DNA from: Flavobacteriaceae bacterium
GTDB taxonomy: Bacteria; Bacteroidota; Bacteroidia; Flavobacteriales; Flavobacteriaceae
Length of the DNA stretch: 33,192 nt
Assembly: GCA_002862645.1 (NCBI GenBank)
Contig: PKDQ01000034.1
Coordinates: 1-33,192, forward strand
Direction: 5' to 3'
Shown: piece by piece, positions 1-8,648 of the stretch
Layout of the letters: every line of letters starts with the position of its first letter
Position numbering within the stretch: the first letter of the stretch is position 1
The notes under the pieces: model-generated
Database searches by the model: none
Told to the model about the DNA's origin: nothing
The model's input: only the letters and a program-made list of their open reading frames with translations
Position numbers and translations under genes: made by a program

Positions 1-74
<74 letters not shown>

Positions 75-132
75 TTGTGAATTGCAAAAATACAAAACTT
101 CTCTGATATAGCAATAGCTCTTCGGCAATCCT

Positions 133-140
133 TACCTTTG
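133..140 (+). promoter_or_regulatory. -7 promoter box of era
   Basis: TACCTTTG is an exact match to the Bacteroidota -7 element TAnnTTTG and lies only 4 nt before the era ATG at 145. Transcription starting about 6 nt downstream would give an essentially leaderless mRNA. No clear -33 TTG is present at the usual spacing, so the call rests on the -7 box and its position. Confidence 0.5.
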
Positions 141-144
141 CAAT

Positions 145-1017
145 ATGCATAAAGCAGGTTTTGTCAATATTATCGGAAGTCCTAATGTGGGAAAGTCAAC
201 ACTAATAAATGCCATATTGGGTCAAAAGCTTGTCATTACCAATGCCAAAGCACAAACCACACGCCATAGAATTCTTGGCATGCTTAATGCTGATGACTAC
301 CAGCTTATCCTTTCTGATACACCCGGAATTATTCAGCCTGCTTATAAGCTGCAAGAGAGTATGATGGACGCCATGCAGTCTGTTTTCGAGGATGCAGATG
401 TCTTGGTCTATATGGTAGAAATAGGCGAGAAAAAAGGTAAAGATGAAAGTGTTATCAAGCGCCTGTCCAAAACAGCTAAGCCCCTTTTCTTAGTCATTAA
501 TAAAATTGACAAGGGGAATCAAAGTCTCCTAGAAGAAACCATTGACGCTTGGAAAGAACAATTACCAAATGCACAGATAAGGAGTATTTCTGCTCTTGAA
601 AAATTTCAAATTGAGGAATTGGTGACGCAAATGGTAGCATTATTACCGGAACACCAACCCTATTTTCCAAAAGATCAACTTTCCGATAAGTCCGAACGTT
701 TTGTGGTCAATGAAGTTATTCGTGACAAGATATTATCTAATTATAACAAAGAAATTCCCTACTCGGTTGAAGTTGCTACAGAATCTTTTAAGGAAGAAGA
801 TAGCATTATAAAGATCAGCGCAGTTATATTTGTTGAGCGCAATTCTCAAAAAGGAATCTTAATTGGTCACAAAGGCGCCGCCCTTAAAAAGGTAGGAATA
901 CAAGCCCGTCGCGATTTAGAACGATTTTTTGAAAAAAAAGTGCATCTTGAGCTTTTTGTTAAAGTAAATAAAGATTGGCGTTCAAATGCTAATGCCCTAA
1001 AACGTTTTGGATACTAA
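145..1017 (+). CDS. era: GTPase Era
   Basis: Era is a GTPase that binds the 3' end of 16S rRNA and acts in 30S subunit maturation. The 290-residue product has the normal family length. The G domain shows Walker A GSPNVGKST (residues 11-19), the switch region with QTTRHR near 37-42, G3 DTPG (58-61) and G4 NKID (119-122). A C-terminal KH domain follows from about residue 200, with a GHKG loop near 243-246. The ATG at 145 gives the canonical N-terminus just ahead of the P-loop. der follows after 31 nt, so the two ribosome-assembly GTPases probably form one transcript. Confidence 0.97.
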   Translation: MHKAGFVNIIGSPNVGKSTLINAILGQKLVITNAKAQTTRHRILGMLNADDYQLILSDTPGIIQPAYKLQESMMDAMQSVFEDADVLVYMVEIGEKKGKDESVIKRLSKTAKPLFLVINKIDKGNQSLLEETIDAWKEQLPNAQIRSISALEKFQIEELVTQMVALLPEHQPYFPKDQLSDKSERFVVNEVIRDKILSNYNKEIPYSVEVATESFKEEDSIIKISAVIFVERNSQKGILIGHKGAALKKVGIQARRDLERFFEKKVHLELFVKVNKDWRSNANALKRFGY

Positions 1018-1048
1018 AAACAACCCTCTTAACCTACAAGAAAAAATT

Positions 1049-2353
1049 ATGCGAAATCTAGTAGCTATTGTTGGAAGGCCTAATGTTGGTAAATCCACGT
1101 TGTTTAATCGAATGGTGCAGCGACGCGAAGCCATTGTTGATGCAGCAAGTGGAGTCACACGCGACAGACAATATGGTAAGGCCGATTGGAATGGGTGTGA
1201 ATTTACATTAATTGATACAGGGGGATATGTAATTGGCGGTGATGATGCTTATGAAAAAGAAATTGACCAGCAAGTTGAAATTGCCATTTCAGAAGCAGAT
1301 GCCATTATTTTTATGGTTGATGTAGAAACAGGTATTAATATTATGGATGAGGAGGTAGCCAAATTACTTCGTAAATCGGACAAGCCTGTTTTTCTTGTTG
1401 TCAACAAGGTTGATAACGCAAAACGCGTCATGACATCTGGAGAGTTTTACGCCTTAGGTATTGACAACTTATTCCATATCTCTGCTATGAATGGGGGAGG
1501 GACAGGCGATTTATTAGATGCTTTAGTTTCTGCTTTGCCAGATAAGAGCGCAACCATAGTTGATGGATTGCCTCGTTTTGCAGTGGTGGGCAGACCCAAT
1601 GCCGGTAAATCTTCTTTTGTGAACGCACTTATTGGCGAGCCTAGGAATATTGTCAAAGACGAGGCAGGGACTACCCGTGATAGTATTGATACCGTTTATA
1701 ACCGATTTGGTTTTGAATTTTGCCTAGTAGACACTGCTGGTATCCGCAGAAAAACTAAAGTAAAAGCCAATATTGAATTTTACTCTGTAATGCGCGCCTT
1801 GCGATCCATTGAATTTTCGGATGTATGCATGCTTGTTTTTGATGCCACCAGATCCTTTGACTCGCAGGTTAAAAACATTTTTTGGTTGGCAGCTCGAAAC
1901 CACAAAGGGATAGTGATTTTGGTAAATAAGTGGGATTTGGTTGATAAAGATACCAACAGCACCAAGAAAGTAGAAGCACATATACGTGAAGAGACATCTC
2001 CTTTTATAGATGTACCCATAGTGTTTGTTTCTTCCCTTACCAAGCAACGTGTCTTTAAGGCAATAGAAACAGCAGTAGATGTGTACAAACGCCGCTCGCA
2101 ACGCATTCCAACACGAAAACTAAACGACTACATACTTCCCATCATTGAAAAAAACCCACCACCAGCACTAAAGGGTAAGTATGTCAAAATAAAGTTTGCT
2201 ACCCAATTGCATACGCCACATCCCCAGTTTGCCTTTTTCTGCAATCTGCCCCAATACGTCAAAGACCCTTACAAAAGGTTTTTGGAAAATAAACTCCGGG
2301 CAGAATACGATTTCAGTGGGGTAACAATCGATATTTTTATCAGAAAGAAATAA
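1049..2353 (+). CDS. der: GTPase Der (EngA)
   Basis: Der is the double-GTPase required for 50S ribosome assembly. Two G domains are in tandem: GRPNVGKST (9-17) with NKVD (119-122), and GRPNAGKSS (181-189) with DTAG and NKWD (293-296). A C-terminal KH-like domain follows. I chose the ATG at 1049 (434 residues, N-terminus MRNLVAIVGRPN) over an in-frame ATG at 1007. The longer form would add 14 unconserved residues and begin inside era. The stop codon directly abuts the stop of the opposite-strand MerR gene, leaving no room for a terminator. Confidence 0.96.
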   Translation: MRNLVAIVGRPNVGKSTLFNRMVQRREAIVDAASGVTRDRQYGKADWNGCEFTLIDTGGYVIGGDDAYEKEIDQQVEIAISEADAIIFMVDVETGINIMDEEVAKLLRKSDKPVFLVVNKVDNAKRVMTSGEFYALGIDNLFHISAMNGGGTGDLLDALVSALPDKSATIVDGLPRFAVVGRPNAGKSSFVNALIGEPRNIVKDEAGTTRDSIDTVYNRFGFEFCLVDTAGIRRKTKVKANIEFYSVMRALRSIEFSDVCMLVFDATRSFDSQVKNIFWLAARNHKGIVILVNKWDLVDKDTNSTKKVEAHIREETSPFIDVPIVFVSSLTKQRVFKAIETAVDVYKRRSQRIPTRKLNDYILPIIEKNPPPALKGKYVKIKFATQLHTPHPQFAFFCNLPQYVKDPYKRFLENKLRAEYDFSGVTIDIFIRKK

Positions 2354-2674
2354 TTAGAGTTCTGCCTTTATGCGCAGTAACTCTTGACGAATTTTTTGCA
2401 GTTTCTTTAAAACGCTGAGGTTTCCATTTTTTTCTCTGATGAGTTCTTTTTTAGCACCTTCAAGTGTAAATCCACGCTCCTTAACTAAGCTGAATATCAA
2501 CTCAAACTTCTCAATGTCTTTTGCTGAAAATTTACGTGTTCCGCTTTGGTTTTTTTTTGGATTAATGATTTGAAATTCTTTTTCCCAAAAGCGTATCAGT
2601 GAAGGTTTTACCTCAAATGCCTCGGCTACTTCGCCTATGCTGTAATACAATTTTTCAGGTAAACGATGTCGCAT
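2354..2674 (-). CDS. MerR-family transcriptional regulator
   Basis: A 106-residue protein with a MerR-type winged helix-turn-helix at residues 8-75 (core YYSIGEVAEAFEVKPSLIRF, then FWEKEF). A short helical tail rich in Lys, Leu and Arg follows (about 80-106). No C-terminal effector domain or metal-binding cysteines are present, so it is a minimal DNA-binding form common in Bacteroidota. Its ATG overlaps the TAA of the upstream M23 peptidase gene by one base (TAATG), which suggests translational coupling and a shared promoter. Targets are unknown. Its stop abuts the der stop on the other strand. Confidence 0.85.
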   Translation of the reverse strand: MRHRLPEKLYYSIGEVAEAFEVKPSLIRFWEKEFQIINPKKNQSGTRKFSAKDIEKFELIFSLVKERGFTLEGAKKELIREKNGNLSVLKKLQKIRQELLRIKAEL

Positions 2675-3651
2675 TAGTCAAGCGATTGGTTCTCGCGGTT
2701 TGCAGCCTCTAGCATGGCCTCAAATTCCTCAGGATTAAGGTCGCCAGAAAAGAAATTAATGGGATTGATCGCTTTGCCGTCTTTAAGTATTTCATAGTGA
2801 AGGTGTGGCGCTTGAGATCGCCCAGTATTTCCAACATATCCAATAATATCACCACGTTTGACACGCGCACCTCGCTTTACGTTGTAATCACTTAAGTGGG
2901 CGTATAATGTCACATAGCCATATCCATGGTCAATGCGTATGTGCTTTCCATAACCAAACGAACGGTTATCGGCTCTAGTAACCTTGCCATTACTTGTAGC
3001 GTAAATAGGGGTTCCTCTTGGAGATGTAAAATCCATACCCTTGTGTTTACGGCGTGCTTTCGTAAAAGGATCTGTACGCCACCCATAACCAGATGCCATA
3101 CGTTTTAAATCATCGTTCTTGATGGGTTGAATAGATGGAATTGCGGCTAATAATTTTTCTTTATCAAGGGCCAACCGTTGTACTTCATCAAACGACTTGG
3201 ATTGAACAACCATCTGTTTGGATAAAATATCAAGTTGTTTGGTAGCACTAATTATCAAGTCTGAATTGGCATAGCCTTCAAGATTTTTATAACGGTTGGC
3301 ACCTCCAAAACCAGCTTTCCTAACGTCATCAGGCACCGGGTTGGTTTCAAACACCACACGGTAAATTTGGTTATCACGCTCCTGCAAGTGATCAAGGACC
3401 TCTTCGACCTTGTTCATCTTAAGTTGTATTTGCTCGTAGTTGAGTTTGTAGTTTTCTAGCTCCCGTGCTTGCGCTATTTCAGTTGGGGTACTGATAGCAG
3501 GTGTGGAAAGTAAAAAAAACACAAAGGCTATACCGAATAGGGCAGAAGCAGTAAGAAACGCCAAGACATTCCGTACTTTTCGACGATTTTTTACTTCTAT
3601 TTTTCGATATGATAGACTCTCTTGGTCGTAGTAATACTTAACCTTTGCCAT
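2674..3651 (-). CDS. M23 family metallopeptidase (membrane-anchored murein endopeptidase)
   Basis: A 325-residue bitopic protein probably acting on peptidoglycan in the periplasm. It has a short basic cytoplasmic N-terminus and one membrane helix (about 28-49). A coiled-coil-like segment (about 58-100) and a linker follow. The M23/LytM domain lies at about 186-300. The expected zinc site is intact: H203 and D207 in HKGMD, with H283/H285 in HLH; H252 (in AHLS) is the likely catalytic histidine. All active-site residues are present, so it is probably an active endopeptidase rather than a degenerate activator. It is the first gene of a two-gene transcript with the MerR regulator. Confidence 0.92.
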   Translation of the reverse strand: MAKVKYYYDQESLSYRKIEVKNRRKVRNVLAFLTASALFGIAFVFFLLSTPAISTPTEIAQARELENYKLNYEQIQLKMNKVEEVLDHLQERDNQIYRVVFETNPVPDDVRKAGFGGANRYKNLEGYANSDLIISATKQLDILSKQMVVQSKSFDEVQRLALDKEKLLAAIPSIQPIKNDDLKRMASGYGWRTDPFTKARRKHKGMDFTSPRGTPIYATSNGKVTRADNRSFGYGKHIRIDHGYGYVTLYAHLSDYNVKRGARVKRGDIIGYVGNTGRSQAPHLHYEILKDGKAINPINFFSGDLNPEEFEAMLEAANRENQSLD

Positions 3652-3676
3652 TCCGTAAAATGTACTATTTTTACTC

Positions 3677-3689
3677 CGCTGAATCAGCG
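3677..3689. promoter_or_regulatory. Perfect dyad in the M23 leader
   Basis: CGCTGAATCAGCG is a perfect 6-bp inverted repeat around one central base. It sits just downstream of the predicted transcription start for the minus-strand M23-MerR operon. It could be an operator for a dimeric regulator or a small 5' hairpin; its function is not established. Confidence 0.35.
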
Positions 3690-3696
3690 TACACTA

Positions 3697-3704
3697 CAAA
3701 GATA
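3697..3704 (-). promoter_or_regulatory. -7 promoter box of the M23-MerR operon
   Basis: On the minus strand this reads TATCTTTG, an exact TAnnTTTG box, 45 nt before the peptidase ATG. It predicts a leader of roughly 40 nt. No clear TTG is seen at the -33 distance. Confidence 0.55.
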
Positions 3705-3734
3705 CGTAATTCGGACTAACCATTAAACGGTTTC

Positions 3735-6347
3735 ATGAAAGCAAAAGACATTCGCGCAAAGTTTCTAAACTTTTTTATTGACAAAGAACATAAAATTGTA
3801 GCCTCTGCACCCATGGTTATGAAAAATGACCCAACGCTAATGTTTACCAATGCTGGTATGAACCAGTTTAAAGAATATTTTTTGGGAAACAAAGTCGCTT
3901 CCGATAAAAGGGTTGCTGATACCCAGAAGTGTCTTCGCGTTTCAGGCAAGCATAATGACCTTGAAGAGGTTGGGAAAGATACCTATCACCACACCATGTT
4001 CGAGATGCTCGGAAATTGGAGTTTTGGTGATTATTTTAAAAAAGAAGCCATCGCCTTTGCATGGGAGTTCCTTACTGAAGAGTTGCAAATTGAAAAAAAT
4101 GATTTGTATGTAACCGTATTTGAAGGCGATGATGCCGAAGGACTTTCAAAAGATGATGAAGCTATTTCTTTTTGGGAATCACATATTACACCCGAACGTA
4201 TTTTGATGGGTTCCAAAGCAGATAATTTTTGGGAAATGGGCGATCAAGGGCCTTGCGGACCCTGCTCGGAAATCCACGTTGACATAAGGTCTGCAGAAGA
4301 CAAATCTAAAGTTGGCGGAGCTACTCTTGTTAATATGGATCACCCACAAGTGGTTGAGGTATGGAATCTGGTTTTTATTGAGTTTAACAGAAAGGCCAAT
4401 GGCTCACTTGAAAAATTGCCTGAAAAGCACGTAGATACGGGCATGGGCTTTGAGCGTCTTTGCATGGTTGCTCAAGGAGTACAGTCAAATTATGACACCG
4501 ATGTATTTACGCCAATCATTCGTGAAATTGAATCCCGTACAGCTACTGATTATGGTAAAAAAGGGGAGATCGATATAGCCATTTGCGTAATAGCCGATCA
4601 TCTTAGAGCGGTTTCTTTTTCTATTGCCGATGGTCAATTGCCCTCTAATAATGGGGCAGGATATGTAATTCGCCGTATTTTAAGACGTGCTATTCGATAT
4701 GGATACACGTTTTTGAATCAAAAGGAACCGTTTATTTTTGCATTGGTCAAAACCTTATCGAACCAAATGGGAGATGCCTTTCCTGAGCTTAAAGACCAAC
4801 AAGATCTTATTCGAAATGTCATCAAGGAAGAGGAACAATCCTTCTTAAAAACCTTATCACAAGGCTTGGTTATGCTTGAGCAACTCATGAAATCCAACGC
4901 ACAAAAACAACTTTCTGGAGCAAAGGCTTTTGAGCTGTATGACACCTTTGGTTTCCCCGTTGATTTGACAGCGCTTATTTTGTCTGAAAACGACATGACC
5001 CTAGACGTGGATGCATTTGAAACCGAAATGGAGCAACAAAAAGCACGCTCAAGGGCTGCTGCTCAAGTGGAAACCGAAGATTGGATTGATCTTAGAGCTG
5101 ATGACGAACAGGAATTTGTGGGGTATGATTTACTCAAAACGCATGTTAAAATTGTTAGATACAGAAAGGTAACCACCAAAAATGGCAGCTTATTTCAGTT
5201 AATCTTTAACCTTACACCATTCTACCCTGAAGGTGGTGGTCAGGTTGGAGATAAGGGCTATTTGGAAGCGCCAAATGGTAACGTAACTTATATCACAGAT
5301 ACCAAAAAGGAAAACAACCTTATTATTCATGTAGCCAACCAACTTCCCACTGACCTCAATGCCACTTTTACTGCCGTTGTCGATGAGCAAAAGCGAAATG
5401 CTACTGCTGCCAACCACACCGCTACACACCTGTTACATCAAGGGTTACGTTCGGTACTTGGGGCGCATGTTGGGCAAAAGGGATCTATGGTGCGCTCTGG
5501 TTATTTGCGCTTTGACTTTTCTCATTTCGCCAAGCTAACTTCCGATGAGCTCAGTGCTGTAGAAGCTTTTGTAAATGCTCGAATACAAGAACAAATTGAG
5601 TTAGAAGAACAGCGTAGTACCCCCTATCAAAAAGCTATTGACAACGGTGCGCTTGCCATGTTTGGTGAGAAGTATGGCGATAAGGTTCGCAGTATCCGCT
5701 TTGGCGAATCTGTTGAGCTATGCGGTGGTACGCACGTGCAAAATACCGCAGCACTTTGGCATTTTACCATTACGGCTGAAACAGCTGTTGCATCAGGGAT
5801 TAGACGTATTGAAGCCGTGACAGCTAATGAAGCTAAAAAACGCGTTTACGATCAAGCAGAAACGTTTGAACAATTAAAAAAACAGCTCAAAAACCCCCAA
5901 GATGTTATTGCGTCTGTTGAGGCTTTACAAGAGGAAAACAGTAAGCTTAAAAAAGAGCTTGAAAACCTTAATAAACAATTAGTCGCACAACTTATTTCCG
6001 AACTGGAGACCAAAAGCCTAACTCAAGGAGAGATGTTCATCATAATTGCTGAGGTTGATTTGGACGGTACGGGTCTAAAAGATGCACTTTTTAAACTCGG
6101 TCAAAAGCACCAAAATCTGATTGCCGTATTGGGGAGCAAAAAAGGCAATAATCCTCTCTTGTCTTGTTATGTTTCTAAAGCACTTGCTGAAAAGGGTACT
6201 TGGCAAGCCAACGCCATTATTAAACAAATTAGCCACCATATTCAAGGTGGAGGTGGCGGTCAATCCTTTTTTGCTACTGCAGGAGGAAAGAATGCAAATG
6301 GAATCCCAGCAGCCTTATCTGCAGCTAAGCATATGTTGGTAAGCTAG
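3735..6347 (+). CDS. alaS: Alanyl-tRNA synthetase
   Basis: Charges tRNA-Ala with alanine and edits mischarged Ser/Gly. The 870-residue length is normal. The class II catalytic core is at the N-terminus (begins MKAKDIRAKFLNFF; motif region GNWSFGDYF). The editing domain carries the zinc-binding HxxxH (H561, H565) and the CGGTH motif (C663, H667). A coiled-coil C-Ala segment follows, and the glycine-rich GGGGGQSFFATAGGK lies near the C-terminus. The start at 3735 gives the conserved family N-terminus. Its TAG stop shares the palindrome CTAG (6344-6347) with the stop of the convergent DUF4136 gene. Confidence 0.97.
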   Translation: MKAKDIRAKFLNFFIDKEHKIVASAPMVMKNDPTLMFTNAGMNQFKEYFLGNKVASDKRVADTQKCLRVSGKHNDLEEVGKDTYHHTMFEMLGNWSFGDYFKKEAIAFAWEFLTEELQIEKNDLYVTVFEGDDAEGLSKDDEAISFWESHITPERILMGSKADNFWEMGDQGPCGPCSEIHVDIRSAEDKSKVGGATLVNMDHPQVVEVWNLVFIEFNRKANGSLEKLPEKHVDTGMGFERLCMVAQGVQSNYDTDVFTPIIREIESRTATDYGKKGEIDIAICVIADHLRAVSFSIADGQLPSNNGAGYVIRRILRRAIRYGYTFLNQKEPFIFALVKTLSNQMGDAFPELKDQQDLIRNVIKEEEQSFLKTLSQGLVMLEQLMKSNAQKQLSGAKAFELYDTFGFPVDLTALILSENDMTLDVDAFETEMEQQKARSRAAAQVETEDWIDLRADDEQEFVGYDLLKTHVKIVRYRKVTTKNGSLFQLIFNLTPFYPEGGGQVGDKGYLEAPNGNVTYITDTKKENNLIIHVANQLPTDLNATFTAVVDEQKRNATAANHTATHLLHQGLRSVLGAHVGQKGSMVRSGYLRFDFSHFAKLTSDELSAVEAFVNARIQEQIELEEQRSTPYQKAIDNGALAMFGEKYGDKVRSIRFGESVELCGGTHVQNTAALWHFTITAETAVASGIRRIEAVTANEAKKRVYDQAETFEQLKKQLKNPQDVIASVEALQEENSKLKKELENLNKQLVAQLISELETKSLTQGEMFIIIAEVDLDGTGLKDALFKLGQKHQNLIAVLGSKKGNNPLLSCYVSKALAEKGTWQANAIIKQISHHIQGGGGGQSFFATAGGKNANGIPAALSAAKHMLVS

Positions 6348-6883
6348 TTTGACGGGGGATAAGCAGTCAAAATATCTGTAACAAAAGCATTGATTTTTGC
6401 TTCACGCTCTTGTGGTGTGCCACTGCTCAATCTGCCAGTTCCTTTTCCTTGCCAAACTAACTTCTTGGAATTCGCATCTATAAGATCAATATACAATACA
6501 CCATTAGTCGTTGTATTTACATTGTAAGGGCGGTTAAATCCCCAGCCCCAACCCATACCGCCAAAAGGACCATAGAAAGGGCCACCCCAGCCGATATAGC
6601 TTTCGCTGACACGTACATTTTTCTCTGCCTTAGTGTGAAAACTAACCAAAATATTGGGTGTTTCTGAAGCTGTAAAACCTTTTTCTGAAAGCGTGTTTTC
6701 AAGGGCTTTTAGGATACGCCTTTTGTCTAGGTCAGAAATTTTAGCGTCGTCAATACCTGGTTTGAAAAAAGCATAGGTATTATATGAAGTAAAATCAACA
6801 CCCGTATCAAAATCTGTACTAACACGAATGGATGCACAAGAAGCGACTATGATGGCTATAGCGAGATATAAAAACCGTTTCAT
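6344..6883 (-). CDS. DUF4136 domain lipoprotein
   Basis: A 179-residue predicted lipoprotein. A hydrophobic signal ends in the lipobox VASC with C16 as the acylated cysteine. The rest resembles DUF4136: an early FTSYNTYAFF segment, a central ILVSFHTKAEK strand, a glycine/tryptophan-rich loop (about 99-117) and a C-terminal segment starting VLYIDLIDANSKKLVWQGKG. The family is envelope-associated and of unknown function. The last four bases of the gene are also the last four of alaS. The gene stands alone, divergent from the PLP enzyme 41 nt away. Confidence 0.85.
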   Translation of the reverse strand: MKRFLYLAIAIIVASCASIRVSTDFDTGVDFTSYNTYAFFKPGIDDAKISDLDKRRILKALENTLSEKGFTASETPNILVSFHTKAEKNVRVSESYIGWGGPFYGPFGGMGWGWGFNRPYNVNTTTNGVLYIDLIDANSKKLVWQGKGTGRLSSGTPQEREAKINAFVTDILTAYPPSN

Positions 6884-6924
6884 AATTAAATTTATTTATT
6901 TGTAAAAAAAAACATGCCGAATTT

Positions 6925-7863
6925 ATGTCTAAATATAACACATATAATCATGTATTTTTGAATGTGCTCAAACCAACCGCCATTAACGAATACGTGCCAC
7001 TTCCCGAATTTGAGGAAAAAGGGGTTTCGTTATATCTCAAAAGAGAGGACTTGGTTTTTCCTTTAGCTTCTGGTAACAAATGGCGTAAACTCAAATATAA
7101 TTTTAAAGACTTAAAAACCTCGCCTGCTACAGGTATGCTTACCTTTGGTGGAGCTTACTCTAACCATCTTGCCGCTGCAGCTGTAATGGCCGCGCAAGAG
7201 CAAATCCTTATAATTGGTATAGTAAGAGGCGAAGAACTTACAACTAAGCCATTAAACCCAACCTTGTCTCAATGTCAGGCCAAGGGCATGCAGCTAGTAT
7301 TTGTTTCCCGAGCTGAATACAAGCTAAAAGAACACGGTGAAAAAGCACGCCAACTAGTAACAACTAAAAACCTATTGGTTGTTCCTGAGGGGGGTACCAA
7401 CAAACTGGCGGTTAAGGGGTGCATGGAAATATTGACTAATGACGACATACGTTTTGATGTTGTCGGATGTGCTGTAGGAACTGGAGGTACCTTAGCCGGA
7501 TTGGCAGCATCAGCTGCCGCACATCAAAAAGTTGTGGGCTTTCAAATGGTAAATGATACCACAATCCCAGACTGTATTCGTACCTTTGTGTCACGTGATA
7601 ATTGGGAGCTCATACGGCACCCATCCTATGCGGGTTACGCTAATATCGATAAAAGACTTGTTGCATTTGCCAACGAGTTAATTGAAAAAACAGGCGTGCT
7701 ATTGGATCCTATTTACACGGCACCCATGCTGTTTCAGTTGGTACAAATGATAAAAGATAATACATGGACGTTCGGAACAAATATTTTACTTATTCATACT
7801 GGCGGAACGCAGGGAATCGCTGGCTACAATTATCAGTACCAAGCGCAATGGCCAGAATCCTAA
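6925..7863 (+). CDS. PLP-dependent ACC deaminase / D-cysteine desulfhydrase family protein
   Basis: A 312-residue fold-type II PLP enzyme of the tryptophan synthase beta superfamily. The Schiff-base lysine is most likely K52 in SGNKWRKL. S79-N80-H81 in GAYSNH matches the substrate-binding segment of the ACC deaminase/D-cysteine desulfhydrase group, and the phosphate loop is GTGGT. Substrate cannot be decided from sequence; D-cysteine or a similar small amino acid is plausible, and true ACC deaminase activity is not implied. It opens an operon, and its last 16 bases overlap the glucosaminidase gene. Confidence 0.87.
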   Translation: MSKYNTYNHVFLNVLKPTAINEYVPLPEFEEKGVSLYLKREDLVFPLASGNKWRKLKYNFKDLKTSPATGMLTFGGAYSNHLAAAAVMAAQEQILIIGIVRGEELTTKPLNPTLSQCQAKGMQLVFVSRAEYKLKEHGEKARQLVTTKNLLVVPEGGTNKLAVKGCMEILTNDDIRFDVVGCAVGTGGTLAGLAASAAAHQKVVGFQMVNDTTIPDCIRTFVSRDNWELIRHPSYAGYANIDKRLVAFANELIEKTGVLLDPIYTAPMLFQLVQMIKDNTWTFGTNILLIHTGGTQGIAGYNYQYQAQWPES

Positions 7864-8648
7864 CCTTTTTTCTTAGCGCACTCCTGCTTACATCCTGTGG
7901 GTCAAAAAAAGTAGTCTACAATGGTGAAGTAAAGCGAAATGCTAAAAAAATTGAAAACAAATCACCCAATCAAACCGCCAAAAAACTCGCTGATATGGAC
8001 GCCCATATGCGGATGAAAGTTTATGTTGTTCAGTATGCACCACTCTCACAAAAGGAGATGAAAAAATTTGGAATACCAGCGAGTATTACCCTAGCGCAAG
8101 GGTTATTGGAATCGCAAGCAGGCGTTGGCAAATTAGCAGTCAAGTCCAACAACCATTTTGGCATTAAGTGCCATAAAGGGTGGCGCGGGCCTAGCGTTTC
8201 TCACAACGATGACGCCAAAGGAGAGTGTTTTCGCAAGTATAAAAAAGTAGCCCAGTCCTACAGAGACCACTCTGAGTTCTTACGCTATAGAGACCGTTAT
8301 AGCAAACTGTTTAAAATGAAGAAAACGGATTATGTGAGCTGGGCACATGGCTTAAAAAAAGCGGGTTATGCTACAGATCCCCAATATGCCTACAAACTCA
8401 TATCGCTCATTGAACGCTACGAGCTTTGGCAATTTGACGGCAGCAAAGAGCCCATAAAATCCAAAATAGCTAAAATGGGAAAAAGTCAAAAAAGCAAAGG
8501 TGCAGGTAGCCAAGATTACTCCGTAAAACAAGGTGATACCCTTTATGCTATTGCCAAGCAATTTAATACTTCAGTGCAAGCTCTTAAAGAACTTAATGGA
8601 TTGCGTTCAAATGAACTGGCTGTCGGTCAACAACTCAAAGTAAAATGA
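7848..8648 (+). CDS. Glucosaminidase-LysM lipoprotein (peptidoglycan hydrolase)
   Basis: A 266-residue lipoprotein. The signal peptide ends LLLTSC with C17 as lipid site. A GH73-type glucosaminidase domain spans about 65-200; E88 in [10 protein letters not shown] is the likely catalytic acid, followed by the conserved [10 protein letters not shown]-terminal LysM domain (about 221-265; [19 protein letters not shown]) binds glycan. I chose ATG 7848, because an upstream in-frame ATG at 7764 would put 28 non-signal residues before the lipoprotein signal. The gene overlaps the PLP gene by 16 nt and ends inside the hemL start (ATGATG), so expression is probably translationally coupled. Confidence 0.92.
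   Translation: MARILTFFLSALLLTSCGSKKVVYNGEVKRNAKKIENKSPNQTAKKLADMDAHMRMKVYVVQYAPLSQKEMKKFGIPASITLAQGLLESQAGVGKLAVKSNNHFGIKCHKGWRGPSVSHNDDAKGECFRKYKKVAQSYRDHSEFLRYRDRYSKLFKMKKTDYVSWAHGLKKAGYATDPQYAYKLISLIERYELWQFDGSKEPIKSKIAKMGKSQKSKGAGSQDYSVKQGDTLYAIAKQFNTSVQALKELNGLRSNELAVGQQLKVK

Noticed and set aside
1724-2106. Two long overlapping antisense open frames inside der
   Set aside because: They overlap one another in different frames, have no promoter box or family motifs, and mirror a well-conserved gene.
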